Of a stretch of DNA of 64,000 nucleotides, positions 33,101 to 40,077 are shown piece after piece; positions within the stretch are counted from its first letter, which is position 1; each line of letters starts with the position of its first letter. Origin of the DNA: Streptomyces subrutilus (lineage in GTDB: Bacteria > Actinomycetota > Actinomycetes > Streptomycetales > Streptomycetaceae); the NCBI RefSeq assembly GCF_008704535.1, contig NZ_CP023701.1:6428001-6492000 (forward strand), written 5' to 3'. The translations under genes were made by a program, and so were the position numbers. Under the pieces are notes generated by a model that saw only the letters and a list, made by a program, of their open reading frames with translations, searched no databases and was not told the origin of the DNA.

Positions 33101-33527
33101 GCACCTGGTCCCGTGCGGCGGCGGAGTCCCCGTCGTACTGCACGATCAGCTTGAGCCCGTCGCCGTGGCTCTTGCGGAGCAAGGGGTCGGTGAGCGCGCC
33201 GACGTCGAAGAGCCGCTGGTCCAGCCGGCCCGCGGCGATCAGGCCCTGGGCGTCGCCGGGCACCACCAGCGTGCGGTCCTTGGTGCGTTGCACCTGTACG
33301 GGTATGCGTTCGCGGCCCTTGGCCGGTTCGAAGCCCACCACCCGGCCCGCGGCGCCGACCACCACGCGGTCGCCCGTGATGAGCCGGATCCGCTGGTTGC
33401 CGTCGGATCGTGCGGAGTCCGGTGAGGCCGTCACGTTCGCGGTGACGGCCGTCGCCGGGCCGGTCATGCCTGCCACGAGGGCCACCGATGTGGCCGCCGC
33501 GATGGTGTAGGCGCGTGCTCTGTGCAC
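30168..33527 (-). CDS. Large secreted subtilisin-like (S8) serine protease
   Basis: 1119 residues. A Sec signal peptide (YTIAAATSVALVAGM, cleavage near ATA) and an inhibitor-like prosegment (~30-200) precede the S8 catalytic domain. The triad is present: Asp in IAVLDTGVDATHED, His in GHGTHVASIAAGTG, Ser in DGTSMATPHVAGAAA. After it come several beta-sandwich segments (LNFGLAQWPHADDRPLTKKLVYRN; SLSVSVSYDDGKTWQSVKVKDG) of unknown binding role, giving an extracellular protein of ~110 kDa. The GTG at 33527 was chosen because it directly precedes the signal peptide; GGGGGAG lies ~14 nt upstream. A single gene ended by a hairpin. Confidence 0.93.
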   Translation of the reverse strand: MHRARAYTIAAATSVALVAGMTGPATAVTANVTASPDSARSDGNQRIRLITGDRVVVGAAGRVVGFEPAKGRERIPVQVQRTKDRTLVVPGDAQGLIAAGRLDQRLFDVGALTDPLLRKSHGDGLKLIVQYDGDSAAARDQVRAAGDTRVQGTFPTLGADAVRTPQDDVAEVWEALTDEQKSGMRTAAPGIAKVWLDGVRRASLDRSVRQIGADKAWEAGYDGKGVKIAVLDTGVDATHEDLRTQVVGEKNFSSSPDTADRVGHGTHVASIAAGTGALSGGRYKGVAPGAKVISGKVLNDNGFGSDSGIIAGMEWAAAEGADVVNLSLGSPDSPGIDPMEATVNRLSAEKGILFAVAAGNEGEWGASTVGSPGSADAALTVGAVDRDDKLAPFSSIGPRAGDGAVKPDVTAPGVAIAAAAAAGSAIDTDPGTPHPAPGYLQIDGTSMATPHVAGAAAILKQRHPDWTSTELKGALTASAKGGDYTVFQQGSGRVQVDKALATSVIAEPVSLNFGLAQWPHADDRPLTKKLVYRNLGTTDVTLDLSVSGLDPSGKPAPAGFFALGAPKVTVPAGGKAEVDLTADTRIGDADGTYSGYVTASGAGQAVRTAAAAVREAESYDLTLRTVDRDGSDARIFDNTLTGVAGPGKGFQTRIGNEPGTHTIRVPKGSYTLNTAVYQDPSDFTKGTDWIAQPKLDVSADTTVVADARTAKPVDLTVPGIDKVDFGGTYYEVATEAGRIGNGWVLRGFTNFRTAHAGPAVTDGSLLQTWDAHVVKDATTQYSVAFGGKTQKVSTGYTKHVKANELARLDVGLGASVPGKSAYVSPYAHLPGAPEGNGFSAPQAAPGVRTFYVSTADGVEWLTRFSQAGEPDEWGYPTHDGSFQMLAPKRYAAGKTYRENFNTGVFGPLLGADLGVFRTAPDPATGVQQLVGSLPLFSDGQGHAGASTYTSATSTLYRNGVKVGENADPLTGNAPFTVDAADAEYRLTASVEQSAKVGSTSTRIDAGFTFRSRQVAATTALPVSTVRFAAPVDLASRAPAGKAVQVPVTVQGSAAGANLGSLSVSVSYDDGKTWQSVKVKDGKVSLKNPAKDKALSLRADVADKQGNASTLTIHNAYYGK

Positions 33528-34142
33528 TTGTGCGCGCAAGTCTCCCCCAGGAGCTCGGGATGAAGGCGGGGGCCGTCTCGGGCCGTGGCCGGAACGCCAC
33601 CCGCCGCCGGTGAGCGCAGTATGTGATGTGGGGGATGGGTGATCAACGTCGTGGCGGGTGGGGGAATGGAGGCGCGTTGTTTCAAGACAACTTGGAAACC
33701 GTCGAATGCCGGGAGGGATAATCCGCATTCTTGTGCTCGCACCCCTGGGGGCGCGGCATCGCCGGGTGTCGGCGCGTTTTCGGGTATCGGCACATTAGCG
33801 GACGGAGCGCACCCTTCCAATTGGCTGTATCCGCACCCTCAAGGGAACCTCCGACCGTCCCGGCCCGAACGCTTCATGTGCTGGTCAGGGCATTGCAGAT
33901 GTGCGAAGTAAAGGGAAGGGGCGGGAGGGCAGAACAGTGTGCCCTTTTGTTCGTGCCGCCAGGGATTCCGTTCTGCTTTAATTCCTCCGGGTGTCTCTCG
34001 AAACGGGTGGGTCGGTTTTCCGGCCCACCCGTATTGCGTGACGAGAAGGGGCGGTCTCGTCGACCGATGCGGACAGCGGGCCGGCCCCTCCGAGCCGCAA
34101 CCGGTGCGCATTGCCTCGGCGGCGCGATTCCCGCGCCCCGGC
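33528..34142. other. Non-coding stretch upstream of the protease
   Basis: No supported gene. It has lower G+C than the neighbouring genes. It contains an imperfect dyad GTTTCAAG-ACAA-CTTGGAAAC (33679-33699) about 150 bp before the protease, possibly an operator, and the hairpin at 34003-34032. Confidence 0.45.
34003..34032 (-). terminator. Terminator hairpin downstream of the small secreted protein gene
   Basis: ACGGGTGGG ... CCCACCCGT with an inner CGG-TTTT-CCG, about 13 paired bases including one wobble. It lies 110 nt beyond the minus-strand gene at 34143-34334. Confidence 0.6.
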
Positions 34143-34334
34143 TCAGCCCCAGTCGTTGGTGAGCGGGGTGAGCGGGACGGTCTGCGCGGGGTCGCCCGCC
34201 GCCGGGTCCGAGGGCGAGACGATCGCGGTCTGCGGCGCCGGACCCGTCTCGTCGGCCCGGGCGGCGCCGGCCCCGGCGAGGACGACGAGACCGCCGATGG
34301 CGACTGTGGCGATACGGACGGCGAAGCGGTTCAC
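34143..34334 (-). CDS. Small secreted protein of unknown function
   Basis: 63 residues: a signal peptide (FAVRIATVAIGGLVVLAGAGAARA), then a ~38-residue Pro/Thr/Asp-rich mature chain ending LTPLTNDWG. No Cys. The GTG start has AGGGGG at suitable distance. Divergent from the ECF sigma gene across a region with a 50-nt cruciform. Similar short exported peptides are common in streptomycetes; no family recognised. Confidence 0.65.
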   Translation of the reverse strand: MNRFAVRIATVAIGGLVVLAGAGAARADETGPAPQTAIVSPSDPAAGDPAQTVPLTPLTNDWG

Positions 34335-34499
34335 GGGCAACCCCCTGGTCTGGGAAGGAACGTTCGGACGGTGCGCGTGCGGCGGACCGGAGGCCCCCTA
34401 CGGAGATCGTCCCGCGGGCCGGCGTCCTGTCCGGATGCTGTCCGGGCGGCCGTCCCCGCACGAACAATCCTGCCCGCGCGCGACCCCGCGCGGGAGAGC

Positions 34500-34549
34500 G
34501 GCCGCGTGCAGCAACCGGCATGGCCGCATGCAGGTTGCTGCACGCGGCC
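34500..34549. repeat. 50-nt cruciform: perfect 17-bp inverted repeat
   Basis: GGCCGCGTGCAGCAACC (34500-34516) and GGTTGCTGCACGCGGCC (34533-34549) flank a 16-nt centre that itself holds GCATG-GCCG-CATGC. It lies between divergent genes, so a terminator role is unlikely. An operator, RNA structure or small mobile-repeat remnant are the options. Confidence 0.7.
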
Positions 34550-34616
34550 GACGGCGGCTCCCGGCGCCGGGCGAGGGCGGCCCGGCCGCCCGGATGTGTC
34601 CCGGATCACTCCCCGG

Positions 34617-34644
34617 GGAAAACCCGCGGCCCGGGCCGCGCGTC
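34617..34644 (+). promoter_or_regulatory. Possible ECF-type autoregulated promoter of the sigma gene
   Basis: GGAAAAC (34617-34623), then 17 nt, then CGTC (34641-34644), resembling the GGAAC-N16/17-CGTC consensus of ECF sigma factors. CGTC ends 8 nt before the GTG start, so the message would be nearly leaderless. The -35 is not a perfect match. Confidence 0.4.
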
Positions 34645-34652
34645 TAGCAGGT

Positions 34653-35216
34653 GTGAAACGAGTGGGTGCGGCAGCGCCGCAGGAACCGGACGAGGAGCGC
34701 CTCCTGCGCCAGGTGGCCCGGGGAGACCGGGCGGCCTTCGAGGAGCTGTACCGGCGCACGTCGCCGTGGCTGGCGGTGCGGCTGAGCCGCCGCTGCGCAG
34801 ACCAGCAGATCGTCGCCGAGGTCATGCAGGAGACGTTCCTGGCGGTGTGGCGGGCGGCGGGCTCCTTCGCCGGGAGCAGGACCGGAGGATCGGCCGTCGG
34901 CTGGCTGTGGACGATCGCGGCCCGCCGCCTCGTCGACGCGTTCCGGCGCAGGGCCCACCACGCCGAGCCGCCACCGGCCGCCGCGCCGCACCCCGTGGCG
35001 CCCGCGGCCGAGGAGGAGGCGCTGGTGTCGACCGTCGGCGGTGACGTCGGCGACGCGCTGCGGCGCCTCGCCCCGGAACTCAGAGAGGTGCTGCAGGCCA
35101 TGGTGCTGGACGGACTGTCCGTCAGGGAGACGGCCGTGCTGCTCGGACTGCCCGAGGGAACGGTCAAGACCCGCGCCCGCCGGGCCCGGATCGTGATGCG
35201 GGAGGTGCTGGGATGA
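34653..35216 (+). CDS. ECF-type RNA polymerase sigma factor
   Basis: 187 residues. Region 2 is VARGDRAAFEELYRRTSPWLAVRLSRRCADQQIVAEVMQETFLAVWRAAGSFAG, and region 4 LPELREVLQAMVLDGLSVRETAVLLGLPEGTVKTRARRAR in type; the linker is Pro/Ala-rich. It should direct transcription of its own operon, which encodes a zinc-finger membrane protein and an ABC transporter. The stop overlaps the next ATG (ATGA). Confidence 0.92.
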   Translation: MKRVGAAAPQEPDEERLLRQVARGDRAAFEELYRRTSPWLAVRLSRRCADQQIVAEVMQETFLAVWRAAGSFAGSRTGGSAVGWLWTIAARRLVDAFRRRAHHAEPPPAAAPHPVAPAAEEEALVSTVGGDVGDALRRLAPELREVLQAMVLDGLSVRETAVLLGLPEGTVKTRARRARIVMREVLG

Positions 35217-36031
35217 ACGCGGAACACGCGTCGGCGCGGCTCGTCGTCGGCTACGCGCGCGGCGACGCGGACCTCGTCGCGGACGAGGTGTGGGCCCTGG
35301 AGGCCCACCTGGAGGGCTGCCGGCTCTGCCGTGACCGGCTGTCGGACGCCGTCACGGCCGAGGCGCCCGCCGTGGCGGCGCTGACCGAGGCGGTCTGGTC
35401 CGACCTCGGGCCCCAACTGGACGCGGCCGTCCCGGCGCCGCCGCGCAGGTACCGGGCGCGGCTGTCGGCCTGGACCACGCCCGCCATGACGCCGTGGCTG
35501 GCGATGGTCCTGGCCGTGACGCTGCTCGCGCTGCTGCTGGACCTGGCCGCGGGACCCGGTTCCGACCGGGCGTCCCTGGTGCTGCTGTTCGCCCCCGTCC
35601 TGCCCGTGTGCGGCGTGGCGGCCTCGTGGTCGCGCGGCCTGGACCCGGCGTACGAGCTGACGGCCTCCACCCCGAGGGCGGGGCTGCACCTCGTGCTGCG
35701 GCGCACCGCCGCCGTGCTCGCCGTGGTGATCCCCGCGCTCCTGGCGGGGGGATGGGCGACGGGGGTGACGGCCGCGCAGTGGCTGCTGCCCTGCCTGGCC
35801 CTCACCGCGACGACCCTGGCGCTGGGCGGGGTGATCGGCGTGACCCGCGCGGCCGTCGCCGTGGCGGCCGGGTGGGCCGCGGTGGTGCTGGCGCCGACCC
35901 TGGCCACGAGCCGTACGGCCTTCGTCCTGCGGGCGGAGGGCCTGCCGGTGTGGGGGCTGCTCCTCGCGCTCGGCGTCGGCGTCGTGATCGCCCGCAGGGG
36001 CGCGTACACCGTGCTGGGAGCCCACCGGTGA
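35213..36031 (+). CDS. Zinc-finger (zf-HC2) membrane protein, putative anti-sigma factor
   Basis: 272 residues. Residues 1-50 have the anti-sigma zinc-finger pattern: His and Cys in EAHLEGCRLCRDRL. From ~95 on there are about six hydrophobic helices (PWLAMVLAVTLLALLLDLAAG onward). It fits a membrane-bound anti-sigma factor holding the ECF sigma factor until a signal arrives. Having six rather than one membrane span is unusual and suggests a link with the transporter encoded next. Confidence 0.8.
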   Translation: MNAEHASARLVVGYARGDADLVADEVWALEAHLEGCRLCRDRLSDAVTAEAPAVAALTEAVWSDLGPQLDAAVPAPPRRYRARLSAWTTPAMTPWLAMVLAVTLLALLLDLAAGPGSDRASLVLLFAPVLPVCGVAASWSRGLDPAYELTASTPRAGLHLVLRRTAAVLAVVIPALLAGGWATGVTAAQWLLPCLALTATTLALGGVIGVTRAAVAVAAGWAAVVLAPTLATSRTAFVLRAEGLPVWGLLLALGVGVVIARRGAYTVLGAHR

Positions 36032-36072
36032 GCCGGCCGCCGACCCCGCCGGAGGAACCGGGCCACCCCCCC

Positions 36073-36111
36073 CAGACGAATCCCCCAGACGAATCCCCGA
36101 GACGAATCTCC
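36073..36111 (+). repeat. Three 13-bp tandem repeats before the ABC ATPase gene
   Basis: CAGACGAATCCCC, CAGACGAATCCCC and GAGACGAATCTCC in direct succession. A GTG at 36028 overlaps the previous stop codon and would read through the repeat into the ATPase frame, but the ATG at 36142 has a far better ribosome binding site. Confidence 0.85.
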
Positions 36112-36141
36112 GAGTACCCCCGAGAGCAGAGGAAGCGCACG

Positions 36142-36948
36142 ATGCCCACAGTGAGCAGGGCCGACATCGCCCCCACGGCCTACGCCTGGGAGATCCGGGC
36201 GACCGGTCTGAAGGTCAAGGCGGGCAGGAACCGGATGGCCGTCGACGGGCTCGACCTGTCGCTGGGCACCGGCGTACACGGCCTCCTCGGCCCCAACGGA
36301 GCCGGCAAGACCACCCTCATCCGGGCGCTGGCCACCGTCCTGCGGCCCGCCGGGGGCGAGCTGGAACTGCTCGGGGAGTCCGCGGGCGGGCTGGGCGAGC
36401 ACCGCGCGCTGCGCCGCCGGATCGGCTACCTGCCGCAGGAGTTCGGCTACTACAAGCGCTTCACCGTACGCGAGTTCGTCGAGTACATGGCCTGGCTGAA
36501 GGAGGTGCCCGCGGCGGACATCCCCGCGGCCGTGCAGCGCGCCGTGGAGCGGGTCGGCCTGGCCGACCGGGCCGACGAACGGATGAAGGCGCTGTCGGGC
36601 GGGATGGTGCGGCGGGCCGGCATCGCCCAGGCCATCGTCAACGACCCGTCGATCCTCCTGCTGGACGAGCCGACGGTCGGCCTGGACCCGGCGCAGCGGC
36701 TGCGCTTGCGCGCCCTGCTCCAGGAACTGGGCAGGGACGCCTGCGTGGTCGTCTCCACCCATCTGGTGGAGGACGTGGCAGCGGCCTGCACCGACGTGGT
36801 GCTGTTCGCCGAGGGACGGCTGGTCTTCCAGGGCACGCCGGCCCGGCTCGCCGCGGCGGGCGGCCCGGAACACGTGGGCGACAGCCCGCTGGAGCGCGGC
36901 TACTCGGCGCTGCTCCTGGACCCGGTGCGGACGAGGGGTGCCTGGTGA
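36142..36948 (+). CDS. ABC transporter ATP-binding protein (ABC-2 exporter type)
   Basis: 268 residues. Walker A GLLGPNGAGKTTLIRAL, Q-loop GYLPQEFGYYKRFTVREFVEYMAWLKE, signature ALSGGMVRRAGIAQAI, Walker B SILLLDEPTVGLDPAQRL, and H-loop VVVSTHLVEDV are all intact. It pairs with the two membrane proteins encoded next, probably as an exporter. The start is set by AGAGGAA 7-8 nt upstream. Confidence 0.93.
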   Translation: MPTVSRADIAPTAYAWEIRATGLKVKAGRNRMAVDGLDLSLGTGVHGLLGPNGAGKTTLIRALATVLRPAGGELELLGESAGGLGEHRALRRRIGYLPQEFGYYKRFTVREFVEYMAWLKEVPAADIPAAVQRAVERVGLADRADERMKALSGGMVRRAGIAQAIVNDPSILLLDEPTVGLDPAQRLRLRALLQELGRDACVVVSTHLVEDVAAACTDVVLFAEGRLVFQGTPARLAAAGGPEHVGDSPLERGYSALLLDPVRTRGAW

Positions 36949-38336
36949 ACCTCCGCATCCTGCGCATCGAACTGCGGCGGTCGGTCGCCCTCTGGGCCGG
37001 CGCCGCCGTCCTGGTGCTCTCGCTCGCGTTCCTGCACCTCGTCTCCGGGCCGTGGTGGAAGGGCACCGCGCTGTGGACGGCCCAGTGGACCTCCATGGCC
37101 CTGTGGACCCGCTACCTCCTGATCTTCCTGGGGCCGCTCGCCGTGGGACTCGGAGCGCTCCAAGGGCTGCGCGACCACCGCTCGAAGGTGTCCGAGCTGC
37201 TGACCAGCACCCCGCGGCCGGCCCGGCACCGCGCGGCCGCCCTCGCGGGCACGACGGCCTTCGCGCTGGTATCGGCCTTCGGGCTGCTCGTCCTCGTGGG
37301 CGCCGTGCAGGTGCTGGCCGGCGACGTCCCGTACACCCACCTCGGCTGGCTGCCGGTCTCCCTGGTGGCGGCGCTCGCGCTGGCCGCGGGAGCCGTGCTG
37401 GGCATGGGCGTCGCGCGGGCCCTGCCCTCCGTCCTGACCCCGCCCGCGTTGGCCGTGGCCGCCTTCCTGCTCACCAGCTTCCTCCGGCAGAACCAGACCT
37501 CGGAGGGCGCGCTGCCGACCTCCGCCGTGCCCAACCGCCTCTCCCTGCTGGCCCCGGGGGTGGCGAGCGTGCGCGACACGCTGCTCACGCTCTCCCCGGC
37601 CGTGCACCTCGGGCAGACGCTCTGGCTGCTCGGCATGGCCGCGACGGGCCTCGCGCTCCTCGCCGCCGCCACCCCGCGCGCCCGCCTGCTCGCCCTCTGC
37701 CCCCTCCTGGCGGCCGGGGCCGCGGCCCTGCTCCTGCTCCCGGCGCACCCCCGCGACACCTACGTCGTCGACCGGGCCGCGGCGGCGCAGGTGTGCGACG
37801 GCCCGGTGTGCGTGACGGCGGCCCGGGGCGCACGGCTCGCCGGACTCGCGCAACCGGGCAGGGAGGCCCTGCGCCTGCTGCGCGGCGCCCTGGGCGACCA
37901 GGCGCCCGGCGGCCTCCACGAGACCACCGTCCCGCGGGCGCTCGCCGGGACGCCGGAGCGGTCGCAGGCGTTCGTGATCCTCGACTTCGACGACGCGGTG
38001 ATCGGCGACGCCAGGGGCGAGGGTCTGACGCGGGCCGTGGTCGGCCAGGGCATCGCCCCGACGTGCGCCCCCCGCAGCGACACCGAGAGCGGCCGCGTCA
38101 ACGAGGCCGCCGCACAGAGCATCGGGGCCGCCTGGGTCCTCGGGGACACCCCCCGGCCGCTCGACGGGACCATGCACGGCGCGAAGGAGCAGGGCGACGA
38201 GATCCGGCCCGTGTGGGCCGAGTTCACCGCGCTGCCGCGGCCGGAACAGCAGCTGCGGATCCGCGCCATGCACGCCGCCGCCCTCTCCTGCTCGGGCGAC
38301 CCGCTCGCCGCGCTGGCCGGAGGTGCGGTCCGATGA
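36945..38336 (+). CDS. ABC-2-like membrane protein with a large extracytoplasmic domain
   Basis: 463 residues. The first ~260 contain six or seven membrane helices in ABC-2 permease style (ELRRSVALWAGAAVLVLSLAFLH at the start; FLGPLAVGLGALQGLRDHR; VSELLTSTPRPARHR). The C-terminal ~190 residues are soluble and contain spaced Cys (AQVCDGPVCVTA; IAPTCAP; ALSCSGD). The GTG overlaps the ATPase stop codon. No known domain recognised in the soluble part. Confidence 0.8.
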   Translation: MNLRILRIELRRSVALWAGAAVLVLSLAFLHLVSGPWWKGTALWTAQWTSMALWTRYLLIFLGPLAVGLGALQGLRDHRSKVSELLTSTPRPARHRAAALAGTTAFALVSAFGLLVLVGAVQVLAGDVPYTHLGWLPVSLVAALALAAGAVLGMGVARALPSVLTPPALAVAAFLLTSFLRQNQTSEGALPTSAVPNRLSLLAPGVASVRDTLLTLSPAVHLGQTLWLLGMAATGLALLAAATPRARLLALCPLLAAGAAALLLLPAHPRDTYVVDRAAAAQVCDGPVCVTAARGARLAGLAQPGREALRLLRGALGDQAPGGLHETTVPRALAGTPERSQAFVILDFDDAVIGDARGEGLTRAVVGQGIAPTCAPRSDTESGRVNEAAAQSIGAAWVLGDTPRPLDGTMHGAKEQGDEIRPVWAEFTALPRPEQQLRIRAMHAAALSCSGDPLAALAGGAVR

Positions 38337-38917
38337 GATGGCTGACCCTGTACGCGCGCTCGCGGCAGGCACCCGCCTCGCTCTGCGTGGTGCTGGCCGG
38401 CGCACTCGTGGTGTGGGCGCTCGCCCGGATCGGCGGCGGAGGACCGCAGGACCCGCGGCTGTCCGCGATCGTCCTCACCGCGGGGGCGACGGCGGTCTCG
38501 GTCGGACTCGGCGGGCAGGAACCCGCGTTGGACCGGGCCGCCGCGATCCGCTGGATGCCCCGCCGGGCGGCGCACGTACTGCTCGGCGGCGTGCTCGTCG
38601 CGGCGGTGCTGGTGGCGGTGGGGACACTGGACGGGCAGCGGGCCGACGCCGACTTCGCCGCGTTCGTCGTGCGCGACAGCGCGGGGCTGATGGGGCTCGC
38701 GGCCTTCGGCGCGGCCGGGTTGGGGGCGCAGTACGCGTGGATCCCGCCCTTCGCGTGGCTGTCGTTCTCCTTCGTCCTTCCGCCCTCGCCGGACGGCGCG
38801 ACGCAACTGCTGACCTGGCTGCTGCTGCCGCCCGACACGGCGGCCGCCACCTGGACCGCCCTGGCCCTGGCCGTCTCCGGCACGGCGGTCTACGCCGTCG
38901 CGGGACCGCGCCGATAG
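38333..38917 (+). CDS. Membrane protein, second ABC exporter component
   Basis: 194 residues with about five to six hydrophobic helices (SLCVVLAGALVVWALARIGG; AAHVLLGGVLVAAVLVAVGT; ALALAVSGTAVYAVAG) and short loops. The ATG overlaps the previous stop (ATGA). It probably forms the second half of the ABC permease. No family name recognised. Confidence 0.7.
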   Translation: MRWLTLYARSRQAPASLCVVLAGALVVWALARIGGGGPQDPRLSAIVLTAGATAVSVGLGGQEPALDRAAAIRWMPRRAAHVLLGGVLVAAVLVAVGTLDGQRADADFAAFVVRDSAGLMGLAAFGAAGLGAQYAWIPPFAWLSFSFVLPPSPDGATQLLTWLLLPPDTAAATWTALALAVSGTAVYAVAGPRR

Positions 38918-38964
38918 CGGGCCCGGGGCCCTCCCGCCGCCGGATCGCGCCACCCGTCCGACGG

Positions 38965-40077
38965 TCAGGTGCGGCCGGCCGGGGCGTGGGGCCGCTGGAC
39001 GTCCTCCGGGTGGGCCGTGTGCAGCACGGCCTCCTCGTACGTGATGACGCCCGCCGCGACGAGAGCGTTGATGCTGGTTTCGAGGGTCTGCATGCCGTCG
39101 CGGTGGCCGGTCGAGACCATGTTGCGGATCTGGCGGGTCTTGCCCTCGCGGATCAGGTTGCGGATCGCCGACGTGCCCACCAGCACCTCGAAGGCGGCCA
39201 CCCGGCCCCCGCCGGTCCGGGGGATGAGCGTCTGGTTGAGGATGCCGACCAGGGTGTGCGCCAATTGCAGCCGGATCTGCGGCTGTTGCCCGGCCGGGAA
39301 CACGTCGACGATGCGGTCCAGCGTCTGCGACGCGTCGTTGGTGTGCAGGGTGGCGAACACCAGGTGACCGGTCTCGGCGATGGTCAGGGCCGCGGAGATG
39401 CTCTCCGGGTCGCGCATCTCGCCGAGCAGCAGGACGTCGGGGTCCTCGCGCAGGGCCGAGCGCAGCGCGGCGGGGAACGAGTCGGTGTCGGTGCCGACTT
39501 CGCGCTGGCTGACGGCCGAGCGCTTGTGCCGGTGCAGGTACTCGATCGGGTCCTCGATGGTGAGGATGTGCACCGACCGGTGCGTGTTGACGTAGTCGAG
39601 GAGCGCCGCCAGGCTGGTCGACTTCCCCGACCCGGTCGGCCCGGTGACCAGCACGAACCCGCGCGGCAAGGCCGCCCACCCGATGACGACCGGGGGGAGC
39701 CCGAGCCGCTCGGACGACGGCACGTCGAACGGGATGATCCGCAGCGCCAGCGCCGACGCGCCGCGCTGCACGAAGGCGTTCCCGCGCAACCTGGCCCGCT
39801 CCCCCCAGCTGAACGCGAAATCGATCTGCTTCTCCCGGCGGAAGCGTTCCGCGAGTTCCCGGCCCAGCACCCCGGTCACCAGCCGATCGACCTCCGGCTC
39901 GGTCAGCGCGGTCCCCTCGACCGGCCGCAGGGCGCCGTCGACGCGGAGGAACGGCGCCGATCCGGCGGTGAGCAGCAGGTCGCTGCCGCCCCGCTCCCAC
40001 AGCTCGCCGAGCAGGTGCTCGATGATGGCGGAACTCGGCCCGGACATGGTGGCCTCCAAGGTGGCGTGTGTGCTCAT
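38965..40077 (-). CDS. pilT: Type IV pilus retraction ATPase PilT
   Basis: 370 residues. The PilT layout is complete: an N-terminal PAS-like domain (GGSDLLLTAGSAPFLRVDG), Walker A VTGPTGSGKSTSLAAL near 142-155, the Asp box TIEDPIEYLH, Walker B DVLLLGEMRDPES, the His box FATLHTNDASQTLDRI, and a retained AIRNLIREGKTRQIRNM, the PilT-specific C-terminal motif. This hexameric motor disassembles pili. Its start overlaps the preceding gene's stop (ATGA), so it is the last gene of the pilus operon. An in-frame ATG 10 codons inside is possible. Confidence 0.95.
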   Translation of the reverse strand: MSTHATLEATMSGPSSAIIEHLLGELWERGGSDLLLTAGSAPFLRVDGALRPVEGTALTEPEVDRLVTGVLGRELAERFRREKQIDFAFSWGERARLRGNAFVQRGASALALRIIPFDVPSSERLGLPPVVIGWAALPRGFVLVTGPTGSGKSTSLAALLDYVNTHRSVHILTIEDPIEYLHRHKRSAVSQREVGTDTDSFPAALRSALREDPDVLLLGEMRDPESISAALTIAETGHLVFATLHTNDASQTLDRIVDVFPAGQQPQIRLQLAHTLVGILNQTLIPRTGGGRVAAFEVLVGTSAIRNLIREGKTRQIRNMVSTGHRDGMQTLETSINALVAAGVITYEEAVLHTAHPEDVQRPHAPAGRT

